This document shows positions 7,551 through 14,452 of a stretch of DNA of 32,986 bases, piece after piece. Origin of the DNA: Bacteriovoracaceae bacterium UBA6200 (GTDB lineage Bacteria > Bdellovibrionota > Bacteriovoracia > Bacteriovoracales > Bacteriovoracaceae); assembly GCA_002422605.1 (NCBI GenBank), contig DISW01000021.1, positions 1 to 32,986 of the forward strand. The letters are read 5' to 3'. Position 1 is the stretch's first letter, and each line of letters starts with the position of its first letter. The notes beneath the pieces are model-generated. The model was given only the letters and a program-made list of their open reading frames with translations. It searched no databases and was not told the DNA's origin. The translations under genes and the position numbers were made by a program.

Positions 7551-9895
7551 AAAGACCTCAATTCCTTAGTTCCAATCAGTGTAGAAATTAAAACCGACAG
7601 AGAACTTAAAGGCATAATAATAGCAGCAGTCAGTGGACTAATATAGCCGGCAAAACACAAAGCGACTGAAATACAGTTATAAGTGAGTGACAATCCCAGA
7701 TTCCGATAGACCACTTTCATAGTCTCTTCAGAAAGAGTGATCAGTTTTTCAACTGGCACGAGACCTGGAGTAGTCAGATATACATCTGCCGCTCGAAGGG
7801 AAATGTCCATAGCTCCAAGTACGGCAACACCTACATCCGCATCGCCTAAGGCGATAGCATCGTTGGCCCCGTCACCTACCATCATAGAATGAGACGTATT
7901 TTTAATTTTCTGACTTTTCTCTTCAGGAGTTAGTCCTGAATGAGCAAAGTTTCCTGGAAGATTAATTTCTTGAGCAATGGATTCCACCACTTCAGCACGA
8001 TCTCCGGAAAGAATCTGAATGTTTCGTCCCTTCGAGACAATTTTATCCAAAGTCGGCCGGGAATCATTTCGAACGGTGTCTTCTACCTGATAAGTAGCAA
8101 CCAGAATATCATCTTCAAAGACGCCGGATTTATTAATTACATAAAAGTGTCCATTAATTGTTCCGCTCACGCCCTGGCCAATAGTTTCTTTAAGATCTTC
8201 CACCGCGACTAATTTTGGTGCCTGGGATTTAACATACTCAACCAGACTCACTGCCACTGGATGGCGGGATCTTTTCTCGAGATTGTAGATAATATCAACT
8301 AAGGGAAGATGAGTTTCTTTCAGGGCCTTAAAATGAGTGATTTTTAATTTACCAAAAGTAATTGTGCCGGTTTTATCCACGAAGATATTTTTAATCTTTG
8401 CAAGCTTCTCAATCACTTCATCGCTTTTAATAATAATACCCTGCTCTGAAGCCTTAGAGAGAGCACGGGTAAAAGTTAAAGGAGTCGCAAGCGCCAGAGC
8501 ACAAGGACAAGTAACAATGAGTAGAGTTATCGCCTGCTCTAGAGCATGGCGAACATTTCCTTGCATATAATGATAAAGAAATAGAGTTCCTGCCATTAAG
8601 AAGACAGCAATCGTAAAATGTTTCGAGATACGGTTGGTTAAATCAACAATACGCGAGCGATGGGCCCAGCCATTTTCAACATTTTTCAAAAGACGACCTA
8701 AACGAGATTCATCATGGACCTTCTCGGCCTTCATTACCAGATCCTGGTCAATATTCTGAGTGCCGGAAAAAACCTTCTCCCCTACTCTTACTTTTACCGG
8801 TTCAGACTCTCCAGTTAAAAGAGAGTTATTCATATAAGAAAGACCACTTACGATTTCTCCATCGGCCGGAATAAATTCCCCCGGACGGATTTTTAAAATA
8901 TCGCCTGATTTAATAAATTTCGGATGGATTTCAGAAAATTCGGTGGCCTCTTCTGTCGTGGCTTTAAGAACACTGTCACTTTGATAAAAGTAATGCAGAT
9001 CCTGGGCCGACAATCCCTTCTCCTGGATCTTTTGTAGAAAATAGCGGGACATCAAGAGCAGGAAAACCAACATGGTCAAAGAGTCCAGATAGTTTTCATT
9101 CACATCAGTAAAAAGAGTGGTGAATCCAAAAAGCCCGCCGGCAACCAGGGCGATGGAAATAGGTATATCAATGGAGACAGTTTTATTTTTAATAGCGTGC
9201 CAGGCATTTTGATAAAACGGCCAGGCACTAAACAACATCACAGGAAAAGCGAGGATAACAGTTAAGGCATTAAAGATTTCTGCAAACTGACCGGCAGCTC
9301 CTCCGTAAACAGAGACAGCATAAATCATGATATTACCGGTAGCTGCTCCGGCAACACCAATGCGGATTAGGGCCAGACGTTCTTCTTTCGCTTTGAAGTC
9401 CATCACGTCCTGATTTCTTTTTAACGGATGAGGGCGATAGCCCAGCTGACTGAATTCTTTGGCCGCAGAGGAAAATTTTCCTTCCGGTTTAAGAACCACA
9501 GTTGCTACAGATCGTTCAAGATCAAGTTTTGAGATCATGACATCAGAAACAAATTCGGGAAGTTTTTCTATCAGCCATAAACAGGCCAGGCAGTGAATGC
9601 CTTCCAGATAAAATTCCATCGTACGATATCCCGTACTATCAAGATACGAGAACTCTTTCTCAAAATCGGCATCATCAAGGTATTTAAATTGAGTTGATTT
9701 TAATTCGACAGGAGAGCGTCTTTTAAAAACAGCGGAATTGTTCTTAATTTCATAATAAGCTTCCAGGCCTTTTTGATGCAAAACATTATAGACCGTCATG
9801 CACCCCTGACAGCAAAAAGGGTGCTGCTGGGACTGATCGTCTTCATTATAAAGTGGCGGTACGGCCACTTCATCACAATGTACGCATACTTCCAT
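7541..9895 (-). CDS. ccoI: Copper-translocating P-type ATPase for cbb3 oxidase, CcoI
   Basis: The 784-residue protein begins with a Cys-rich metal-binding region (CVHCDE, CCQGC) typical of CcoI/FixI, followed by an HMA domain with C102xxC105. Eight membrane helices enclose the phosphatase motif TGES near 361, the intramembrane metal site CPC (463-465), the phosphorylation site D507KTGT and the hinge GDGANDA. It is a P1B ATPase that exports copper for assembly of the CuB centre. It is the first gene of the overlapping cco operon; the order I-S-NO-Q-P-G places the maturation genes first. No separate ccoH is present. The ribosome-binding site (AGG, 4 nt from the ATG) is weak. Confidence 0.95.
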   Translation of the reverse strand: MEVCVHCDEVAVPPLYNEDDQSQQHPFCCQGCMTVYNVLHQKGLEAYYEIKNNSAVFKRRSPVELKSTQFKYLDDADFEKEFSYLDSTGYRTMEFYLEGIHCLACLWLIEKLPEFVSDVMISKLDLERSVATVVLKPEGKFSSAAKEFSQLGYRPHPLKRNQDVMDFKAKEERLALIRIGVAGAATGNIMIYAVSVYGGAAGQFAEIFNALTVILAFPVMLFSAWPFYQNAWHAIKNKTVSIDIPISIALVAGGLFGFTTLFTDVNENYLDSLTMLVFLLLMSRYFLQKIQEKGLSAQDLHYFYQSDSVLKATTEEATEFSEIHPKFIKSGDILKIRPGEFIPADGEIVSGLSYMNNSLLTGESEPVKVRVGEKVFSGTQNIDQDLVMKAEKVHDESRLGRLLKNVENGWAHRSRIVDLTNRISKHFTIAVFLMAGTLFLYHYMQGNVRHALEQAITLLIVTCPCALALATPLTFTRALSKASEQGIIIKSDEVIEKLAKIKNIFVDKTGTITFGKLKITHFKALKETHLPLVDIIYNLEKRSRHPVAVSLVEYVKSQAPKLVAVEDLKETIGQGVSGTINGHFYVINKSGVFEDDILVATYQVEDTVRNDSRPTLDKIVSKGRNIQILSGDRAEVVESIAQEINLPGNFAHSGLTPEEKSQKIKNTSHSMMVGDGANDAIALGDADVGVAVLGAMDISLRAADVYLTTPGLVPVEKLITLSEETMKVVYRNLGLSLTYNCISVALCFAGYISPLTAAIIMPLSSLSVLISTLIGTKELRSLWK

Positions 9896-9959
9896 ATACC
9901 TGGCCTAATAACCTAAAAATTGATTTATTGAAATTTAACATTATGAGAGGAAAGAATAA

Positions 9960-9973
9960 CTGATATGGATCAG
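9960..9973 (-). promoter_or_regulatory. FNR-like box upstream of the cco operon
   Basis: CTGATATGGATCAG is a dyad whose core TGAT-N4-ATCA matches the FNR/FixK consensus (TTGAT-N4-ATCAA), apart from the outermost T/A pair. Its centre is 71 bp upstream of the ccoI ATG. A TTAAAT at 9938-9933 on the minus strand would serve as a -10 that places the box near -41, the usual class II activator position. Low-oxygen control of cco operons by FNR-family proteins is well known; its use here is inference. Confidence 0.5.
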
Positions 9974-9993
9974 GTTTTGGGACTATTTTTTAT

Positions 9994-10023
9994 CAAAAAA
10001 GGCCCGGGTTTAAAACCGGGCCC
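9994..10023 (-). terminator. Rho-independent terminator of the norB gene
   Basis: GGCCCGG at 10001-10007 pairs with CCGGGCC at 10016-10022 around an AT-rich loop. On the minus strand the stem is followed by six or more T residues. It lies 8 bp after the nitric oxide reductase stop codon and separates it from the cco operon promoter. Confidence 0.88.
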
Positions 10024-10030
10024 AAAGAGA

Positions 10031-12310
10031 TTATTTGAGAGCAGCAGTAAGCTCAGTCTTCTCCCCTGCTTCAGTAGCTCCACCGAACTTAAGGAGTCCA
10101 GTTCGATCAAGAACAGCAAAGGCAAATGAGAGGGCACCTACTGCAAAAACAGCGTCCCCCACAAAGCGTATCCATCTTAAATATTGAATCACTTCAGTCT
10201 GCATGACTTCCGACCCTCTGGCATACCAGAGTCCCTGATCAATTGAAGCAAACATTTGAATAAGACCAATTGGAAGCAAACTCATCAAGATCATGAGAGC
10301 TAAACCAAGATTTAATCCCCAAAAAGAGACGTTCATGAGTTTTACATCCCAAGGTCTGTCTTTAAAGACTGATTGTATGATCACAAGAATTAAACCAAGG
10401 GAAAGAAGTCCATAAACACCGAAGGTTGCTCCATGGGCGTGAACAGCAGTGGTGTTTAACCCTTGCATATAGAAAAGGGCGATTGGAGGATTGATTAAGA
10501 ATCCAAAGAGTCCTGCTCCTACCAAGTTCCAGAAGGCCACACCAACGAAGAAAATAATTGGCCACTTATAGTTCCGTGTCCATGAAGTCACGTGCTGCAT
10601 TCTGTAGGTATGAAAAGCTTCAAATCCTACTAACACCAAAGGAACGACTTCCAAGGCCGAAAAGCAGGCACCAACAGCACTGATAGATATAGGAGTTCCA
10701 CTAAAGTATAGATGGTGAAAAGTACCTGGTATTCCTCCGAGAAGGAAAATCGATGTTGAGAATAATGAAGCTTTAGTCGCTGAACTTGGTTTAATAAGCC
10801 CAAGAGTCACGAAGATGAAAGCAATCGCGACAGTCGCAAAAACTTCAAAGATACCTTCTACCCAAAGATGCACTACCCACCAACGCCAGAATTCCATGAC
10901 AGAAATATGTGTGCGGGCACCATAGAAAAGACCACCGCCGTAAAAGAGAGTGATACAGATCGCGGAAGCAGTGAAGAGAAATAATAATTGTCTTGAATCT
11001 GAACGAACTTTAAGTGCTGGTAAGATACAACGGCACATAAGTCCAAGCCAGATAAATAGACCAACAAGAAGAAGGATCTGCCAGAAACGACCTAGATCCA
11101 CATATTCATAACCTTGATGACCAAACCAGAAACTTAAATCAAGATTCATGATTTGGTGAATAGCAAGTAGTTCACCAGTTAAAGAACCGAAAACGACAAC
11201 AACGAGTGCACCAAAGAGAACTAATACTCCGGCACGCTGAAACTTAGGATCTTTACCACCATTAATAATAGGGGCCAGGAAAAGACCTGCAGCTAAGAAT
11301 GAAGTTGCAATCCAGAATAAGGCCACTTGAATATGCCAAGTACGAACAAGGCTATAAGGAAGGTATTCAGAGAGAGGAAATCCATAGAAATCCTGTCCTT
11401 CAACAGTGTAGTGAGCAATGATCCCACCAAGACCGATTTGAAGAATAAAAAGAACGATTACTGTTCCCCAATACCACCATAAGGCTTTTTGGGAAGGAGT
11501 GATTTTAAATTCTTTAAGGGGATCTTTTGCAGGAAGATCAGGATTAATTTCATCCTCTCCTTTTTTAAAGCAGTAGTACCAAAGAAGGAAACCTGCCCCT
11601 GCTAACAGAAGGACCACAGAGATGATTGACCAGAAAATATTTTCTGTTGTAGGAACGTTATTAATCAAAGGCTCATGAGGCCAGTTATTGGTGTAAGTGT
11701 GAGTGAGCCCGGGGCGATTTGCTGAAGCGGCCCAGGTTGACCAGTGAAAGAAGGCCATCATTTTTTCACGGCGCTCAAGACTTGGAAGAACTTCTTCATG
11801 AATAGCGTAAGCAATTCTTGTTTCGCGAAGATCTGGAGTGTTACTAAAAAGACTTAAATAATAATCTTTGGTTTTTAAAAATGCTTCAGAACGAACTTCA
11901 GATAAAACCACTGAATCATTTTCCATTTTTGATTCGCGGTAATCTTTAAGAATAGAATTTTGAATCTGAACTTTTTCTATTTCACTTGTTTCATGAAAGC
12001 TTCGACCAAAATATTTAAGAGAATAAATCTCCTGATAATTTACGAGTTCTTTATGAAGCCAATCTGCCGTCCAGTCAGGGGCCTGATAAGCGCCATGCCC
12101 CCAGATAGAACCAATTTGTTGTCCGCCAATAGATTGCCAAACAACCTGGCCGTCTAAAATGTCGGTTTGTGTATAGAGAACATTTCCTTGGGAATCTAAT
12201 AATTTACCGTAAATAGGTGGTGCCTGTTTGTACACTTCCCCACCAAAGAAGCCCAGAATTGTGAATGTCACAATAAGGACTGAGACGAGAGCAAGCCAAT
12301 ACTTTCTCAT
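10031..12310 (-). CDS. norB: Quinol-dependent nitric oxide reductase (qNor)
   Basis: The 759-residue protein is a haem-copper-oxidase-fold NO reductase that reduces two NO to N2O at the membrane. It has an N-terminal helix and a periplasmic domain of about 200 residues (GSIWGHGAYQAPDWTADWLH), the qNor extension that replaces the NorC cytochrome. Then follow about 13 helices with haem/FeB histidines (RTWHIQ, VVHLWVEGIFEVF with the FeB glutamates, and NTTAVHAHGATFGVYG). No CuB-type His-Tyr pair or haem c motif is seen. AGAAGGAA lies 5 nt before the ATG. It is monocistronic, ends at a strong terminator, and is divergent from an NsrR-like gene. It most likely detoxifies NO; no other denitrification gene is visible. 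Confidence 0.93.
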   Translation of the reverse strand: MRKYWLALVSVLIVTFTILGFFGGEVYKQAPPIYGKLLDSQGNVLYTQTDILDGQVVWQSIGGQQIGSIWGHGAYQAPDWTADWLHKELVNYQEIYSLKYFGRSFHETSEIEKVQIQNSILKDYRESKMENDSVVLSEVRSEAFLKTKDYYLSLFSNTPDLRETRIAYAIHEEVLPSLERREKMMAFFHWSTWAASANRPGLTHTYTNNWPHEPLINNVPTTENIFWSIISVVLLLAGAGFLLWYYCFKKGEDEINPDLPAKDPLKEFKITPSQKALWWYWGTVIVLFILQIGLGGIIAHYTVEGQDFYGFPLSEYLPYSLVRTWHIQVALFWIATSFLAAGLFLAPIINGGKDPKFQRAGVLVLFGALVVVVFGSLTGELLAIHQIMNLDLSFWFGHQGYEYVDLGRFWQILLLVGLFIWLGLMCRCILPALKVRSDSRQLLFLFTASAICITLFYGGGLFYGARTHISVMEFWRWWVVHLWVEGIFEVFATVAIAFIFVTLGLIKPSSATKASLFSTSIFLLGGIPGTFHHLYFSGTPISISAVGACFSALEVVPLVLVGFEAFHTYRMQHVTSWTRNYKWPIIFFVGVAFWNLVGAGLFGFLINPPIALFYMQGLNTTAVHAHGATFGVYGLLSLGLILVIIQSVFKDRPWDVKLMNVSFWGLNLGLALMILMSLLPIGLIQMFASIDQGLWYARGSEVMQTEVIQYLRWIRFVGDAVFAVGALSFAFAVLDRTGLLKFGGATEAGEKTELTAALK

Positions 12311-12326
12311 AAGTTCCTTCTCTTGT

Positions 12327-12353
12327 TTGATTAATATATTTCACATATATCAA
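12327..12353. promoter_or_regulatory. Candidate operator between norB and the NsrR-like gene
   Basis: TTGAT at 12327-12331 and ATCAA at 12349-12353 bound an AT-rich imperfect dyad whose inner arms are ATATAT on both sides. On the minus strand it spans the likely norB promoter (TTGAGT, 18 bp, TATATT). Within it, TTCAC-atat-ATCAA also resembles an FNR/DNR box at 8 of 10 positions. Either NsrR or an FNR-type regulator could bind here; the sequence does not decide. Confidence 0.45.
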
Positions 12354-12372
12354 TACACTCAAGTAATATCAA

Positions 12373-12385
12373 TCTATAATATAGA
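12373..12385 (+). promoter_or_regulatory. Dyad over the -10 region of the NsrR-like gene
   Basis: TCTATAATATAGA is a perfect dyad containing the hexamer TATAAT at 12375-12380. That -10 is only 8 bp from the ATG at 12389, and no ribosome-binding site is visible, so the transcript would be leaderless or nearly so. The dyad could be an autoregulatory operator. Confidence 0.45.
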
Positions 12386-12388
12386 ATT

Positions 12389-12778
12389 ATGAAACTAACC
12401 GTAAAAACAGATCTATGTCTGAAAGTTTTGATTCATTTACAAATGCACAAGACCAAATCAAAGATCCAGGAGATAGCCGAATACTATGGTGTCTCTAAAA
12501 ATCATTTATCCGTAGCGGTAAATAAGCTCTCGGAGCTAGGTTATATTGTTTCGACTTCTGGGCCCAAAGGCGGGATAGAATTACACCCTAAAGCGACTGA
12601 ACGAACTGTTGGCGAATTAATTGAGGCAGTCGAAGGAATGGATATCGTTGAATGTTTCAATGCTCACACAAACACTTGTACTCTAAGTCCAAAGTGTAAA
12701 CTTAAACACATGCTCCAACGAGCGCGTCTTTCTTTTGTCCAAGAACTAAAAAATTATAAAATTAAAGATTTGATTTAA
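12389..12778 (+). CDS. nsrR: Rrf2-family NO-sensing repressor, NsrR-like
   Basis: The 129-residue protein has an N-terminal winged helix (IQEIAEYYGVSKNHLSVAVNKLSELGYI, about residues 26-53, then the wing GPKGGIEL). Three cysteines, C89-x7-C97-x5-C103, sit in a CFNAHTNTCTLSPKC context, the iron-sulfur ligand pattern of NsrR. NsrR senses NO through its cluster and represses NO-detoxifying genes, and the divergent NO reductase gene is the natural target. The spacing between the first two cysteines is longer than in the E. coli protein as I recall it. The gene overlaps the convergent DUF1275 gene by 4 bp. Confidence 0.88.
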   Translation: MKLTVKTDLCLKVLIHLQMHKTKSKIQEIAEYYGVSKNHLSVAVNKLSELGYIVSTSGPKGGIELHPKATERTVGELIEAVEGMDIVECFNAHTNTCTLSPKCKLKHMLQRARLSFVQELKNYKIKDLI

Positions 12779-13509
12779 ACCTTCGGTGCTTTAATCACCT
12801 GAAAATAAATCATGAGCCATAGGAGGCCACCGGAAATAAGAACAGGTAAAAGAAAACCATGGTATTGGAAACGTGAAAAAAGGTAACCACCTACCACTGC
12901 TCCAAGAGTGAAAAAGAAGATGATCCCCATACGCATAATATTGGCCTTGCCTTCATCGATAATCCTGTCTTGAAGTTTGTTACGATAAAGTATCCGCACA
13001 ATTCCAAGTCCTAAATCGGTAGTAACGCCAGTTAAGTGAGTTGTTCGAACGATAGAGCGTGAAACAGTCGAGATAGTTCCGTTTTGAAGACCACAGGTAA
13101 AACAGAGAATGATTAGAAGAGCGTGACTTGTAACTTCATCATAGTTTCCAAAAGGTCCGAAGACTCCTAGAAATCCCATAATCCAAATGGAGCAAATTAA
13201 CAAAAACATGAGAGTAAAAGTAATATAGTACTTCGGCTTCTTTTTAAGTTTGATTCTTAAGTCTACAAAGTATCCGCTCACCATACTTCCAAGAAGAAAG
13301 AACACAGGAACCAGAAGCAGTCCCCAGGCATTTATCCCCTTACTCAATTCACTTCCGAAGTTGGTGGCGAATCCAGTGACGTGAGAGACGATTTGGTGGC
13401 CGGCAAGAAAGCCGCCAATGTTTAGTATGCCCGCCTGAAAAGACATGAGCATCCAGATTGCTTGATTGGATGGGGTGAAATGAGAGATCGATTGATTTCC
13501 GTAAAGCAT
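12775..13509 (-). CDS. DUF1275 (YoaK-like) membrane protein
   Basis: The 244-residue protein has about six membrane helices and the family motifs NIGGFLAGHQIVSHVTGFATN near the N terminus and CGLQNGTISTVSRSIVRTTHLTG in the middle. These match the DUF1275/YoaK family, whose biochemical role is unknown. It begins 2 bp after the stop of the DUF4382-type lipoprotein gene, with no ribosome-binding site of its own, so translation is probably coupled to that gene. Confidence 0.85.
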   Translation of the reverse strand: MLYGNQSISHFTPSNQAIWMLMSFQAGILNIGGFLAGHQIVSHVTGFATNFGSELSKGINAWGLLLVPVFFLLGSMVSGYFVDLRIKLKKKPKYYITFTLMFLLICSIWIMGFLGVFGPFGNYDEVTSHALLIILCFTCGLQNGTISTVSRSIVRTTHLTGVTTDLGLGIVRILYRNKLQDRIIDEGKANIMRMGIIFFFTLGAVVGGYLFSRFQYHGFLLPVLISGGLLWLMIYFQVIKAPKV

Positions 13510-13511
13510 AG

Positions 13512-14381
13512 TTAAAGAGTATTTTTTATGAGGATCGTTCCAAAAGGTGTTACCTTTCTTTCTTCCACTTTAACAGAAATACTCGATTGTTCAAAGTGTC
13601 CTGGAGCAGAGACTTTTGCCTCATACTCACCAACAGGAAGCCCGATGATCGCAAACATACCATCTGCTTCAGTAAAAGCTGAGGCCGACCACTTTTCATG
13701 ATTAATTTCAATTAATGCACCAACCAGCCCGGTTTTATCACTGGAGAGAATCTTTCCACCTATCGCACCTGCCTTATGAAGATCAGATAAGCGAGTAACT
13801 GGAAAGAAATCAAAACCTGTCACCTTTTCCAGATCTGTAAGATCACCGCGAGGAAGAAAAGTCTTAGCGAGATTAAAATCAATTAAGAAATCATTGGTCC
13901 CTTTTTCAGAAACCGAAAGTTTCACAGGAAAGGAAACACTGAAACCATCAATCGCCTCTTTTGGAACAGCAATATCAATTTTTTTATCATTCTTTAAAAT
14001 GATTGAAGCTTCTTTCACAAAGAGTTTAATCTCCACGTACTCTCCGGGAGGTAAATTGAAATCGGCCATGATGCTGAAGCGGCCATTTCGAAGATTGGCC
14101 AGATCAAGTGCCATTTCCCGATTAGGTCCAGGATGAAATGTTCCAGAAATGTCTTTAACTTCCAATTTCGAAAAGACAATATGGGCAGCCTTGATTCGAT
14201 CATAAGTAAAAGGCTCGTCAGTTGCAATCAGACGAAAATTCCCAATCGACATATCAATATCAAAAATATCTGTTAACTTGTCCGGGACGGATTTTAATTG
14301 ATTAAAAAAGCGATTCACTTTTTTATCGACCCCACAACTTGTTGTGAGTAAAACCATTAATAGTAAAACGAAGGCTTTAAT
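13512..14381 (-). CDS. DUF4382-type lipoprotein with C-terminal carboxypeptidase-regulatory-like domain
   Basis: I propose an ATT start at 14381. AAGGGG lies 6 nt before it, and the reading MIKAFVLLLMVLLTTSCG is a complete lipoprotein signal peptide with Lys at position 3 and lipobox LTTSC. The first ATG (14357) has no ribosome-binding site and would leave only MVLLTTSC, too short for export. The mature protein has a DUF4382-like region (about residues 40-180) with PGEYVEIKLFV, and a C-terminal peptidase-regulatory-like beta domain (GAIGGKILSSDKTGLVGALIEIN ... ADGMFAIIGLPVGEYEAKVSAPG). It is likely anchored in the outer membrane facing the periplasm. Function is unknown. It is followed directly by the DUF1275 gene. 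Confidence 0.75.
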   Translation of the reverse strand: MKAFVLLLMVLLTTSCGVDKKVNRFFNQLKSVPDKLTDIFDIDMSIGNFRLIATDEPFTYDRIKAAHIVFSKLEVKDISGTFHPGPNREMALDLANLRNGRFSIMADFNLPPGEYVEIKLFVKEASIILKNDKKIDIAVPKEAIDGFSVSFPVKLSVSEKGTNDFLIDFNLAKTFLPRGDLTDLEKVTGFDFFPVTRLSDLHKAGAIGGKILSSDKTGLVGALIEINHEKWSASAFTEADGMFAIIGLPVGEYEAKVSAPGHFEQSSISVKVEERKVTPFGTILIKNTL

Positions 14382-14452
14382 AACAGACCCCTTGGTAGGA
14401 GGCTTATCGGATTAAAGGCCTCAGTTCTAAACAAATTGTTTTGCTTTTATAT

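Noticed and set aside
14401..14452. Possible terminator after the DUF285 lipoprotein gene
   Set aside because: GAGGC/GCCTC and AAACAATTTGTTT can pair, but stems are short, loops long and no T run follows on the minus strand.
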